Source of the DNA: Carettochelys insculpta
Lineage: Eukaryota; Chordata; Testudines; Carettochelyidae
NCBI RefSeq assembly: GCF_033958435.1
Contig: NC_134161.1
Span: 10,850,001-10,914,000, forward strand
DNA length: 64,000 bases
Reading direction: 5' to 3'
Shown: one piece after another, positions 46,281 through 56,663 of the stretch
Position numbering within the stretch: the first letter of the stretch is position 1
How the letters are laid out: every line of letters begins with the position of its first letter
Notes under the pieces: model-generated
The model's input: only the letters and a program-made list of their open reading frames with translations
Told to the model about the DNA's origin: nothing
Database searches by the model: none
Translations under genes and position numbers: made by a program

Positions 46281-47189
46281 GTGGGATGGTGGTCCAGGAA
46301 TGGTTTTGTGTCTTGCTGCCTGTGCCTGGCCGGGGAGGTGGCATGTCAATCAGATGGGTTTTATGCCCAGCTGATGCAGGGCCAGGAAGGAAGGGGTGTG
46401 AGCTTCAGCAAGCTGCCAGGTGCTGTTCCCAAAGGGCCGGCTCCCCTTTCCCACAGAGTGTAACCCCAAGCGATTTCCTCCTGCCCTGTCCTCTTCCTCG
46501 GCCTACAGTGCTGTGTAGACAAGCACCAGGATAGCTGATCACAGTTGCTCCTGGCCTCCTTCCCTTTCTTTCCACTCCCCCTGGGAGGGGCCTGGCTACA
46601 GGAGCAGCCGTTGCCTGCAGGGGGTCCTTGCCTCTCCCCCTCCCTTCCTGATCACAAGTGCCAGAGGGGCATCTTTGCCTGAATCTGTAGAAACCTAACT
46701 AAGCTGTATGTGGGAGAAGCAGCTGGGGACAGCGGTCAGGTGAGAAGGAAGGAGGAAGAGGCACAGGTAGCAGAATGAGCCAAGGCAGGATGTAGGTGTG
46801 CACACAAGGAAGATAGGAAGAAATCCTCCCCTCCCACAGGCAAAAAAGGGGGACGCCCCCAGTGCTTCTGTTGCAGTGGGCTGAGGCCAAGAGAGTAAAA
46901 GGCCAGCAGGTCCTCAACTCCAGCATCCCCAGCTGTGCTGAATACTACACCTCAGGACCGGGGAGAAGCCACTTAGCACCACGGCAGGGCTCTGAGAGGT
47001 TCCTCCTGTTGATTTCAGATCTGCAGTAATGGTGAGTGTCATCAAAGGGGGCCCAAGGGAGTTCCCATCTCCTTCGGATTCCCAGTGGAATCTGACCCCT
47101 CCCTGCTTTCGGCCCCTCTGAAGATGCCAGGCTGTGTTCCCCAAGGCCCAGCTGGGTCAGAGGCAGTGTCCCTTGTAAGTGGAGTGCTT
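46281..47189. other. Downstream of candidate gene B exon
   Basis: Possible 3' UTR if 46172-46280 is real, but no AATAAA close by was seen. Unique, GC-rich, no exon. Confidence 0.35.
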
Positions 47190-47370
47190 GGGCACCTACC
47201 CAGGAGTGATTCAGGTGCTGCCCAGTTGGTTAGCAGAGCGCCACTGCCAGCAGCCTGTGTTTCTATGGGTGGTGCACATCTGCATGTCCCTTGGTGCATA
47301 TAACAAACATTATTCCACTCACAGAGGCACTGGCATGGGCAGTGGCGCTCTGCTAACCAACTGGCCACTG
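47190..47370 (+). repeat. Repeat copy ending in a 27-bp inverted repeat
   Basis: Member of the 23.8/43.8/44.4 kb family (cccagttggttagcagagcg, tatgggtggtgcacatctgc, cattattccactcacagagg). 47222-47248 (ccagttggttagcagagcgc and 7 more bases) is the exact reverse complement of 47338-47364. Only this copy shows a second perfect arm. Confidence 0.75.
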
Positions 47371-47397
47371 GCACCGGCCACTGTCGGCAGACAGGAT

Positions 47398-47452
47398 ACT
47401 GGGCTGGATGGACCTTTGGTCTGACCCAGTATGGCCGCTCTTATGTTCAGAG
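47398..47452 (+). repeat. CR1 LINE 3' end
   Basis: actgggctggatggaccttt, ggtctgacccagtatggccg and ctcttatgttc are the canonical 3' end of a sauropsid CR1 subfamily. Very short copy. Confidence 0.85.
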
Positions 47453-47584
47453 AGGGAACACTGGTCAGAGGGCCCTCCAGCCCCACTGAAACATGTGGTG
47501 TTGGAGACATCTTGGCAACTGGTTGGATCAGACTCCCAGAAATCATGGAGGGGGCAATGGTCAGCACTTGTCATCTCCCAGGCA

Positions 47585-47700
47585 GGCCAATGGTAGACAC
47601 CCCCATTTTGCAGAGGGGAAACTGAGGCAGAGGTCACCCGGAGAGTGAGTGCTGGAGCCAAGAGCAGAGGGAGTTCTCAGTTCTACCCCAGCCTTGCACA
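47585..47700 (-). repeat. MIR SINE fragment, minus strand
   Basis: cccccattttgcagagggga, aactgaggcagaggtcaccc and gagtgagtgctggagccaag are the reverse complement of the MIR core. Confidence 0.8.
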
Positions 47701-49014
47701 CTGAATCATGCTGCCACTGGCAGTCAGGGCAGAGGGAGGGAGCTGTGATGGATGCAGCTGGCTGAGAGCCCCAGCGCAGGGCTTCTCTAGTGCAGAAGTC
47801 CTCCTCCTAACCTCCAGTCTGACCAGCCTCTCCCAGGCCTCAGCCAAGCCCGGAGGAGCTTGCTGCAGGTCATTCTGCACAGCTGCTCCTGCTTACTGCT
47901 GATTGTCACACCTCAGAGACTTTAAATGAGCCCCAGGTGGGCTGGCAGGAGACTCAGGGCAGTGCTCTCAGAGAGGAGCTGGGTGTTAGTGGTTGCCTGC
48001 ATCACAAGGGGAGCTCACAGGCCTTACCAACAAGCAAGCAGAGGAACTGGCTGCCCTGTTCTTTCCTAAAGAATTGGCACCCTCGGTAGGCTGGACCAGG
48101 GAAGGTGGCTGGGCTGGGAAGAGCAGAAGACAGCAGTGAGTTGGAGACCAGAGGAGGGGTGAGTGCAATTTGCTCTTTGTATCATGGCACAGGCGTTCTG
48201 GCACAGTGCGTACAGGAAGGTGGGGAGAAACACTGAACCTGTCTGAAGGCCTTGTTGTTGATGGGAACGTTTCAAGCCAGGAGAGCAGCAGTGCCCCTAA
48301 TGGCAGCACAAACCACAATCGCTCTTGTGTTAGGTGCTGTAAAACTCTCTCCCTGGCAGGGCTGCCTTTACCCAAACACGGACTATGCAGCTGCATGGGA
48401 CAACTGCATGCCTGGGTCTTGATGTCTCCCTGCCTGCCTCTTTCCAGCCCTCTTCTATGGCTCTGCTTCCTTGGAAGAGGCTCTAGTTAACTAACGTGGA
48501 AAATGCTAGTGAACCTCTGAAAGAGCCATTCACGTGGCAGTGGTGCCATTTAAAAGGCATGTGCCAATCCCAGGTCAAAGCTGTCAGTTTCTGAATTTGC
48601 TGTGTTAGTCGACCAGGCCTTTAGTTTAACATGTGCTTTAAAACAGCTTTATTAATGTGTTGCTGAAGATGATAAAATCACATCTCTGAACAACTGTTCC
48701 TACCCTGCCTGCCATTGGGCAAAGAGGCACCAGTTTAATAGTAGCCCATATGGCCCTGCTCTCTCACCCAAAAGTGGGTGGAAGCTGAACAGACAAGGCT
48801 TATGCTGACACTGATCAATAACCCAGAGATATAGACTTGGGTTTAAAACAGCAGTGAAGACCCAGCAACTGGGATCAGTAGCTTAGCACCAAACCCAGGC
48901 TCCTGTATAGGTTCCCCGTGAGAAGCTAAGCTGGCCTGCTGTGTCTTCGGGGCTACTTTTAGCAGTGTTAAGGAATGTCCCTTTCTGTTCAGCACAGCCC
49001 TCCCCTAAGGAGGC
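47701..49014. other. Unique non-coding sequence
   Basis: No exon or named repeat. A moderately AT-rich segment at about 48520-48700 looks unlike its GC-rich surroundings but shows no coding signal. Confidence 0.4.
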
Positions 49015-49115
49015 AAAGGCTGTTATCCCCCTTGTGTGGAGGGGGAACTGAAAGCCAGAGAGAGGCTGTGGCTTGCTGAGGTCACCCAGGCAATCTCGTA
49101 GAGCTGAGACTTGCC
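49015..49115 (-). repeat. MIR SINE fragment, minus strand
   Basis: ggctgttatcccccttgtgt, ggagggggaactgaaagcca, then cttgctgaggtcacccaggc and gtagagctgagac follow the MIR core in reverse orientation. Confidence 0.75.
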
Positions 49116-49929
49116 CTCTGGTTGTGTGAGTCGGTGGCGTGAAAGACAAGACTTTGGGCTTGTTTTAATCTTAATAGGCTGCAGCAGCACTGCTGTAGCG
49201 CCTCTGGGTGGAAGGGAGCTCCCTCTCAAAGGTGCTCGTGAAGTCCATGAAGAAACTTCATTTGTTGATCTCAGACTGTCTACACAGAGCCTTAGAACAG
49301 TTTATCTGTATTGTGTGTGGAACTGGGGTTTTCTCACACCCCCGAGTGAGGTACCTGGCCCAGTTTGTACTTTGAGTAGGCCTTCCTTGCTAAAGCGTGT
49401 GGGCCGATCCTTGGCCAGAGCCAGCCGGGAGACAATTTTTGCTGTCGAGAGCACAACTCGAGGAGCTATCCAACCGGATGCAGTGTGGGAATGGCCAAGA
49501 ACTCTCACTGTCCACTATATAAATTCCCAGGGAGCCCTATTCCTCCTTCCCTCTTTCTAAAATGACAGCTTGGAAGAAAACCTCATGCACCTGCCCCACT
49601 GACCAGCCTGTCCCAGCTCCTGTTGCTCACTTCTGTGAGGTTTCCTTCCTCCTGTTGGGATTGAAATCTGGCATCGGTGCTGAGCCTTCCTCTCTCAACG
49701 ATGTCACGGTTCAAGCCAGAAAATTATACCACTCATTTGCTGGGACCCCCATGGGTTTGTCCAGCTTTGGTTCTGGGCCTGGGGAAGGGAGCTTGTGGCT
49801 CTAAATCTGCTAAGATTTACGCTTGTGCTTAATTTTAAGCAACAGTCTAGTCAAATTTGACACATTAACATGTGGTTTGAACTGGGATGGGAATATTCTG
49901 GGATACTATAGGGGCTTGTTTGCATACTT
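49116..49929. other. Unique non-coding sequence
   Basis: No exon or repeat recognised. A plus-strand open frame of 149 codons (49111-49560) has no splice borders or recognisable motif. Confidence 0.4.
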
Positions 49930-50205
49930 GGCTTAATCTAATTCTTGACTCCCCCTCGCCCTTCTGCCCCTCTACTCTGATTTGCTCACCTTGATAATTT
50001 TTTTTTCTGATTTGTCCACCTTGATTCCTGTTTTTGGGGCTCCCTGCCTTAAATATTAAGTCTGTTCTTGTATGGTTATGGTTTGAAGAAAGGGGTCTGT
50101 CCCACGAAAGCTCATCACCTAATAAATTATTTTGTTAGTCTTTAAAGTGCTACCTGACTGCTTTTTTGTTTTGTTAGTATATAGACTAGCATGGTTTTCT
50201 CTGTT
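49930..50205 (+). repeat. Sauropsid 'cacgaaagctca' repeat, single 3' end
   Basis: Contains ctctgatttgctcaccttga, gaagaaaggggtctgtccca, cgaaagctcatcacctaata, ttgttagtctttaaagtgct and tatatagactagcatggttt in the order of a common turtle retroelement tail. I believe the family is a Penelope-like or similar retroelement, but this is from memory. Unlike its neighbours at 50814 and 53158 it is a single, not inverted, copy. Confidence 0.65.
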
Positions 50206-50299
50206 ACCTCTCAGCACCAGTAGCGTACAGATAATAAATGCAATGCACCCTTTTCCCATGAGGGGGCAACCCTCAGCTTCCCAACCCTCAGGATTTGAT

Positions 50300-50649
50300 T
50301 GGGGTGAGCAAACTTTTTCTGTCAGTCCCCAGTTTTTGTGCCTGCAATTTGCAGTTCCCCCGCCCCCCACCTCCAGCCTGTCTAACGTGATCCACGCCTA
50401 CTAATTTCAGTTATGTTCCTATGGGGAAAATAAACCAACCCTTTTAGCACATGTAAGAAAATAATTACCTAGGATGTCAAAACGTTATTGATCGGTATAG
50501 AAATGTGAACACATGTACCTAAGAACAGCCACATATTTCAACATTTTCATGAGCTGGGTGAGCCTGAGACCCAGAAGCTGATGGTGCTGCCCCCCCCTTA
50601 TAAAATTTCACCCCTGGGGGGGTTTGCCCCCTGAGTTTGCTCACCCCTG
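50300..50649. mobile_element. Non-autonomous hAT-like element
   Basis: The left end tggggtgagcaaactttttc and right end gagtttgctcacccctgta are inverted copies (ggggtgagcaaac / gtttgctcacccc). CAGGGGTGAGCAAAC-type ends are typical of hAT MITEs. The interior has cgttattgatcggtatagaa and C runs, no coding capacity. Confidence 0.75.
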
Positions 50650-50813
50650 TATTAGACAACTGTACTGCCTAACGATATTCATCTAGTAGATGAAAACCTC
50701 CACACCAGAGTGTCAGTAATTACATCAGTATAAAGGGGTTCCACATGTAGGAAGGTGAATAAACAATCTTGTATACAGCACCTTTGCACAGTACGATGGT
50801 CCCTACTCTAGGT

Positions 50814-50996
50814 GCAACGAAGGGTCCTGTGGCACCTTCTAGACTAACAGAAAAGTTCTGAGCCTGAGCTTTCGTGAGCAAAGACTCACTTCATCAGATG
50901 CTGGACCAGCATCTGATGAAGTGAGTCTTTGCTCACGAAAGCTCAGGCTCAGAACTTTTCTGTTAGCCTAGAAGGTGCCACAGGACCCTTCGTTGC
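50814..50996. repeat. Near-perfect 183-bp palindrome of repeat arms
   Basis: Left arm 50814-50904 and right arm 50906-50996 are reverse complements over 91 bases with one mismatch and a single A (50905) at the centre (gatgctgg-a-ccagcatc). Each arm has the sauropsid repeat landmarks gcaccttctagactaacag and gctttcgtgagcaaagactc. The right arm continues to gactaacacagctacccctc (about 51010-51030), the usual end of the family; the left arm does not. A transcript would form a very long hairpin. Confidence 0.95.
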
Positions 50997-51045
50997 TGTT
51001 ACAGATCCAGACTAACACAGCTACCCCTCCGATACTTGACATTCT
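50997..51045 (+). repeat. Outer end of the palindromic repeat
   Basis: acagatccagactaacacag then ctacccctccgatactt continues the right arm of the palindrome to the typical end of the family. No equivalent sits outside the left arm. Confidence 0.7.
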
Positions 51046-52129
51046 AGGAGTGGCACTGTTCTAAAAGTACAGCCCTATCTGTTGTTTCCATTTCTCCCAC
51101 GCCTCTGCTTGCCATTTGTTTTGCTTCCCAAAAAGGCCCCCAGCTCTCCTGTCCCTGGGCAGCTGTTCTGTGCTGTTGGAAAGATGCTGCCTCGTTCCCT
51201 AAGCAGGCTGCTTTCTAACTTTTAAATGGACTTTTCTTCTCTAAGCCCTAGGAGGCATTGTCAAGGCGCATGGTCTATTCTTGAGGGCTTTAATAAACCT
51301 TTAGCAGCTTAAGAGAAAACTAAGTTTGCCCTAATCTCTGATAAAAGCACACAGGTTCTTGCCCTTCTATTCCCTCAAGCTCTTAGCCTGAGCTTTTCCC
51401 TTCTCTGTAGTGTTTGTCTCTCACATTGAAAGGAAATGCCTTGAAAATCCTCCTCTTTCAAACCCAGCAACTCTCCACTAAAAAGAGACCAGGTGGGTCT
51501 ACTCAGGGAGGTTTCTTTTCACTGGGACACACACATGCATGTAGTGAGCAATACACTCAATGCAATGCACTAACCTGTCTCCTAGCTAGAAGGACCATTG
51601 GCAGCTGGCTACCTGAGAGCAGGCCATTGTTTACAGACCTCTAGTGCAGTATCATCTGACTACGAGGCTGGTGTAGCATCTCGCACAATAAGGCTATGAC
51701 AGACCATCCCTGTCCAAAGCTGCTTAAGGGCTGAACAGGTAAGATGAGAGAGGGAGAACAGGGAACCAGATACAAATGAAGTGATCATAGTGGGGCAGGT
51801 GGGGGGAAATATGTGGATGGAGTAGCACACACAGGCCCCAGCTTGGAGACCTCAGGGCTCTGGAATGCTACTCCAAGGAAAGGAGCAGTGGAGCGGTTCT
51901 CTCAGCAGGCTAGAGCAGTGGTGTCCAAAACAAAAATAGCAATTGCCCCAGCCAGGCACACCCTCCCTGCCCATGCAAACTGCTGGTGACTCCCCGGACC
52001 CCTGCTCTGAGCAACACCATTCTCAGCAAGCTGCAGGGGAAGCCACCTCTGCCACTGCTGTTTTGTGCTAATCCCACCAAGTGAGAGGCGCGTGGGTGGA
52101 GGTGCTCTGTGTGTGTGGCTTTAGAGCTG
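51046..52129. other. Unique non-coding sequence
   Basis: No exon or named repeat seen. Short open frames lack splice signals. Confidence 0.4.
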
Positions 52130-52660
52130 CTTTGCCACACCACGGTGTTCAGTTTGCCACATGCAGCAAATGGACAGCATACAGGACACTGCAGGGCTAG
52201 AGTGGCTGAAGGGGAAGCAGCCAGTCAGGGGCCAGGAAGGCCATTTAAAAAGAGCTGCAGGCCAGGACAGCAGTTAGTTGCTGCTTGGTGCTGGTGAAGA
52301 AAGGACTGTAGGTGTGGCTATCTGCAAGAGAAGCTGGGTCACAAACAACTCAGTTTGGATAGAGACAGGGGAGGTGGTAGAACTGAGTAGGGACTGAGCC
52401 TGGGAAGGGCAGCAGGAAGCTCTGGGCTACAGTTGCATACCGGGCCTGGACTGCTTGAAGTCCAAAGCCCATGGAGGGCTAAAGAGACAGGTCCTGGTGG
52501 ACTGGAAACCCCCAACAGGGTCTGGTCTGGTTAACCTGCAGGTAGCGTGTGACTCAGTGAGCCTCCTGAGAATCCTGGAAAGGGTCACCAGCACTCAAGA
52601 AAGCGACTATGCCCAACCAGAGAGGGACACTCGCCTCTCTCAGGGATCTCAGGGGAGGTT
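52130..52660 (+). repeat. Possible LTR-derived fragment
   Basis: aggaaggccatttaaaaaga, gctgcaggccaggacagcag and later accgggcctggactgcttga have the style of LTR/leader sequences of turtle Gypsy-like elements I remember (ccatttaaagagagc..., ctggactgct...). No ends, primer-binding site or internal genes are visible, so this is a weak call. Confidence 0.3.
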
Positions 52661-53157
52661 GGGCCACTGAGGCAAGGAAGGGTTGGGAGGAAGCTGGGAT
52701 GAGCAACCAACTGCAATCCAGACAGGGCTGGATGAGTCCGTGGTGTGGTGTGCCCCCTGCTCATCCCAGCAGAAGCCCAAAGCGCACCGCTTTCCGGGGC
52801 GGGCACTCCCTGAACATGTGCTGTCAAAGCACTGATGAAATTGCTGAATTAGCAATGGAGCAGCTAAAGGGTCTTTCTGCTGCAGCACTGCCTGAGGGCT
52901 GCTGGCAGCCCCAGGGGGCCATCCCTCCCAAAGGAACAAGATTGGGGGCCATCTTAAAGCAACAAAGACTGTCCCTTGGGCTCCGGCTCAGCAGAGCTCT
53001 GAGGCATGGGCTTCAGTCCCACTGACAGCATTTAAAAGGCACGTGCTTTGGCAGTTAGTTGGGTTGGCCTCGCGGTTTTTGGCTCATTGAGCTGAAGAAA
53101 TTGTGTACCTTACTTTAATAGATGGGGTAGCTGTGTTAGTCTGTAGCTTCCCAAGTA
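52661..53157. other. Non-coding sequence beside repeats
   Basis: Unique or unidentified repeat sequence. gatggggtagctgtgttagt at 53121-53140 is the start of the repeat pair listed next. Confidence 0.4.
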
Positions 53158-53300
53158 CCAAGCAGCACTTGAAAGACTAACAGCTTAGTTAATTAGGTGT
53201 TGAGCTTTAGTGAGTAATCTGAGAAAGTGGGCCTTAACAACAAACGCTCGCTACCTAATAAATGTGTTAGCCTTTTAGGTGCGACATGACTGCTTGTTAC
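53158..53300. repeat. Diverged head-to-head repeat pair
   Basis: The left arm (ccaagcagcacttgaaagac ... aattaggtgttgagctttag) and right arm (cgctcgctacctaataaatg ... cgacatgactgcttgttac) are diverged reverse complements of the same repeat. The left side extends outward to ggggtagctgtgttagtctg (53124-53143), the family end. Same architecture as 27182-27300 and 50814-50996 but the most eroded. Confidence 0.65.
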
Positions 53301-53454
53301 TTTAATAGATCTGGCTTGTATAAGGTAAAAACATCTGACTAGCTCTTTAGGAGCGATTTTCAAGGATTTATTTTAGCCAGGTCTGAAATGCACCCTCCTC
53401 TGGGCCAGAATAGATCAGTGGCAACTCTTTGTAAATACCATGTGTGGTTCTGCC

Positions 53455-53860
53455 ATTCCATAAGAACAGTCATGGTCCATCTAGCTTAGTGTCCTGTCCT
53501 CCGATGGTGACCAATGCCAGATGCCCCAGAGTGAATGAACAGAAAGGGTAATCATCAAGTGATCCCCCCCGTGTCCCATTCCCAAATTGTGACCAACAGA
53601 GGCTAGGGACACCATCGCTGGCCATGCTGGCTAATAGCCAGCAATGGATCTATTCGCCTTAAACTTACCTAATTCTTTTTTGAACCCTGTTATAGTCTTG
53701 TCTTGACAGCATCCTCTGGCAAGGAGTTCCACAGGTTAACAGTGTGCTGTGTGAAGAAGTACTTCCTTTTGTTTGTTTTTAAACTTGCTGCTGAGTAATT
53801 TCATTTGGTCATTCCTCACTCTTGTGTTTATGAGGAGGAGTAAATAACACATCCTTATTC
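53455..53860 (-). repeat. CR1 LINE 3' region, minus strand
   Basis: In plus orientation it starts cataagaacagtcatggtcc, the complement of the CR1 3' end, and continues with gaccaatgccagatgcccca, ctcctctggc-type aaggagttccacaggttaac and gtgaagaagtacttcctttt, as in CR1 copies in reverse. About 400 bp, non-coding 3' part only. Confidence 0.85.
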
Positions 53861-55000
53861 CAGCTGCATTCCAAAAAAATTAATGGTGTAAATAACTAAT
53901 CAGCCCTGCAACTCATGCTTACCAGTAACTGAGTCCGGGCTAGGGAAGGTGGGAGGAGCAGTGAGAGGGGAGTGAGTTTTATTATTGAGGGATGGCGATG
54001 CAGAAGAGATGGTAATTAGAGCAGATCATTTCTGTTCTGATTATGCTAGTAGCCTGTAGTGCTTTGTAAGTGGTAGCTGTAAACTCTGCTGATGGGTGCC
54101 ATGGGATGGAGGAGATCCCTTCAGGCTGTCTAGAAGGGAAAGTAGTTGCTGTAAGTGTCAGTCATTTATGTAGCTGCTGTGACTATACCGCTGTCCTTCG
54201 TAGGGTATGACACAGTCCCCGTGTGCTGTCTGCCTGACCCAGCTGTACATGAGAGAGGGGCACTTCTATGGGGGTCTTGCTGCAGGGTTGGAGCCCTTTG
54301 CCAATACAAGAACGTTCCCGGTCCTGGCACCCACCCCCCAACCTCCTGAGGCAATTTTATGGTGATTTCCAAACACCAGAGCTCCCCTGCCTGCCCAAGC
54401 TTATTGTGGAAGGTCTCTAAAGGGTTAACTACGTCTCTGTAATCAAGGCCATCACCAGTAGTGTGGGCACCCTGAATACAAACAGGAGGAGCCAGCTCTG
54501 AGGGTGGAAGGGTTTGCTTTTCTGACATGGGTTTTTCTTCATTCCTCACTGTTGCTTTGGGTTGGGTTGTTTGTGACACCCTTGAAGCTGTCTGGCTTGT
54601 TATCTCCCTGGTGTGCTCCTGGTGCTGAGTTCTGCTGCTGGGGATTGACCAGCACCTAACAGCATGTATCATGGCGGTGCTACTCCTGGCAGGCCCCAGA
54701 GAAAGGGAAGGATTTCATAAACTAGTCGCGCCCAATCCACTGGGGCTTTAGAGACGACAACCAGGATCCTGAAAAGTAGCAGACAACATGCAGGGAGAGG
54801 GAAGGATGGGTGGAAAAGAAGCCAGGACTGCTTTGTGTTGCAGAAGCTTGATCTGGATGTGTGCGCTTCGCTTCCCCCACTACCCCACCCCTAGCTAGTG
54901 AGAGTTACAGCTCTGCAGATTGCTGGTAAGCAAGCCTATGAGAGGGACAGTCATGAAACTGACCAGCCCAATGCAGCAGAGTCCAAAGTTTTCCCACAAA
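53861..55000. other. Unique non-coding sequence
   Basis: No exon or named repeat. A 168-codon minus open frame (54166-54672) lacks splice borders and domain features. Confidence 0.4.
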
Positions 55001-55002
55001 TG

Positions 55003-55112
55003 TGTGTGGGGACCTCGGGCAAGCCACTTAATCTGCCGCTCTGTGCCTCGGTTTCTTTGTCATTGAAAAGCACCCTGAAATCGCCATGTTACGACACATG
55101 CCAATGGGAATG
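55003..55112 (+). repeat. MIR SINE fragment
   Basis: ggacctcgggcaagccactt, aatctgccgctctgtgcctc and ggtttctttgtcattgaaaa match the MIR core in plus orientation. Confidence 0.75.
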
Positions 55113-56144
55113 AAATAGACGGGTGAAAAACTAAATCTCAAGTGATTAGGTTAGGCAAGCTGCAGCAGTGCTAATGATGGGAGAATTAAGTGTTTGGGTG
55201 ATAAAAGTCTGCCCCCCACCCTCATACATGTTTTCCACCCACAAAGCACAAGTTTACTGTTGATCCTACACTCACAGGAGACTAAGACTTGTGTGTTGTG
55301 TTGAAGGAGGGTAAGGCTGAACAAAGAGGTGAAGGGAAGATTGACTCTGAAATTGAGGTATAGGGAGATGGAGTGAAGTAGGAAGCTACTGTTCAAAGCT
55401 ATGGGAGAAGAACCTACAAACAAGCCCATTGTCTGAGTGACGTCTCTTGTATCTGCACACCACGCCTCCTTTGCCATTTATGGGTGGGGGGCTTTATGTA
55501 ACTCACTATTATGGCTCAGCCAACTAGTTTCTTGTTTCCTATTGTGAGCTCTCAACTTTGATGGGTTCCTAGCGAGGAAGAGAGACAGGCCTGCCTAGGC
55601 CAGCCTGTTGGGAGCTGCAGTATTTGCATATTACTAGAGAGCTTATGAATTATGCAGGTGCTGTGCATGGCCAGAGGATTCGGCTGCAACCAAGCAGCTT
55701 TGAAAAGCATATTTATCTTCTTGTTTGTATTGATGTCCCTCACCCTCCTTCCCTTGTGCCTCAAAACACACACACACGCTGCATTGGAAAGGGGCAAAAA
55801 CAGCTCTCAAGCTCTACAAACTTCTTGAGCTGGGTCGGTGGGGGGAGCATCCCTTGGGTTTATCATCTTCCAGTGTATAATCTCATGCATCTGGGAACCC
55901 CTTTAAAAAGGGCCAATGAATATTTGACACTTGTATGGATAGAATGAGATCAGAGGAGGCTTTACAAGGCAGACCTGGGACTGAAGGTTGTGTGTGGCCC
56001 TGTGAGGTTGATAACACAGGACATGACTGAGGGGGAAATGTGGCTGGATTGTGGCTCATGTATAATACACTGGGTTGATGTTGATGTATGTGAAGGAGCA
56101 TTAAGCTAGGTTTTCTTTCTGCCTCACCATTTATTAGCTGTTTA
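55113..56144. other. Unique non-coding sequence
   Basis: No exon recognised. A short (CA) run at about 55768-55780. The rest is unique. Confidence 0.4.
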
Positions 56145-56262
56145 TACTGGAGCATATACACCCAACCCAGGAGCTCCAGGCACAGACCAGGATACTATGG
56201 TGCTAAGTGCTGGACAAACACAGATGATTCCTGCCCCAAAGAGCTTTAGAAACTGTTTTCAG
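56145..56262 (+). repeat. Ancient dispersed repeat fragment
   Basis: aggagctccaggcacagacc, atggtgctaagtgctggaca, aacacagatgattcctgccc and caaagagctttagaaactgt follow the order of the element also present at 36790-36888 and 37316-37420. Confidence 0.65.
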
Positions 56263-56448
56263 CTGTATCCTTGAAGTGGTACATGTGCCCATCACGTCTG
56301 TCTAAAGTCAGTGTTTCCAGGATCAATGGATCTATTCAGCTAGGCCTTATCCAAAGCTGGTTTAAAGTCACTGGGAGCCTTTCCAGTGGCTTCAGAGGGC
56401 TTTAGAGTAGGCCCCCATTTCCCTGGCTCTGCCAGTAGACCCCCTGAA

Positions 56449-56663
56449 TTAGGCTGAGGCAAGCCTCACATGCTCTTTCTCCAACCGGAAGAGCCAGCGG
56501 GCTGCCTTTTGGGCACTGGGGTTGTCCAGATTCACAGCATCATACAATGAGTCCTGGTGCTGCAGGGAAATTGCAGTAACTTTGATTCTTTGCAGAGCTG
56601 GTACTGAACTCTTGGCTCCAAACAAACCTTCCACTTGGGTCTTTTGTGTTTTGTGCTGATTGG
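56449..56663 (-). CDS. Gene C, terminal coding exon (minus strand)
   Basis: On the minus strand the acceptor is ctctacatgcccccag (AG at plus 56664-56665). The exon then reads 70 codons after a split codon to TAA (plus 56449-56451). The peptide includes GLFGAKSSVPALQRIKVTAI, HQDSLYDAVNLDNPSAQKAA and RWLFRLEKEHVRLASA, with a balanced, protein-like composition: a likely beta/turn section then a charged amphipathic helix. The preceding exon must end in phase 1 and lies at higher coordinates; I could not identify it within the window. Family not recognised. It converges on gene B. Confidence 0.6.
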
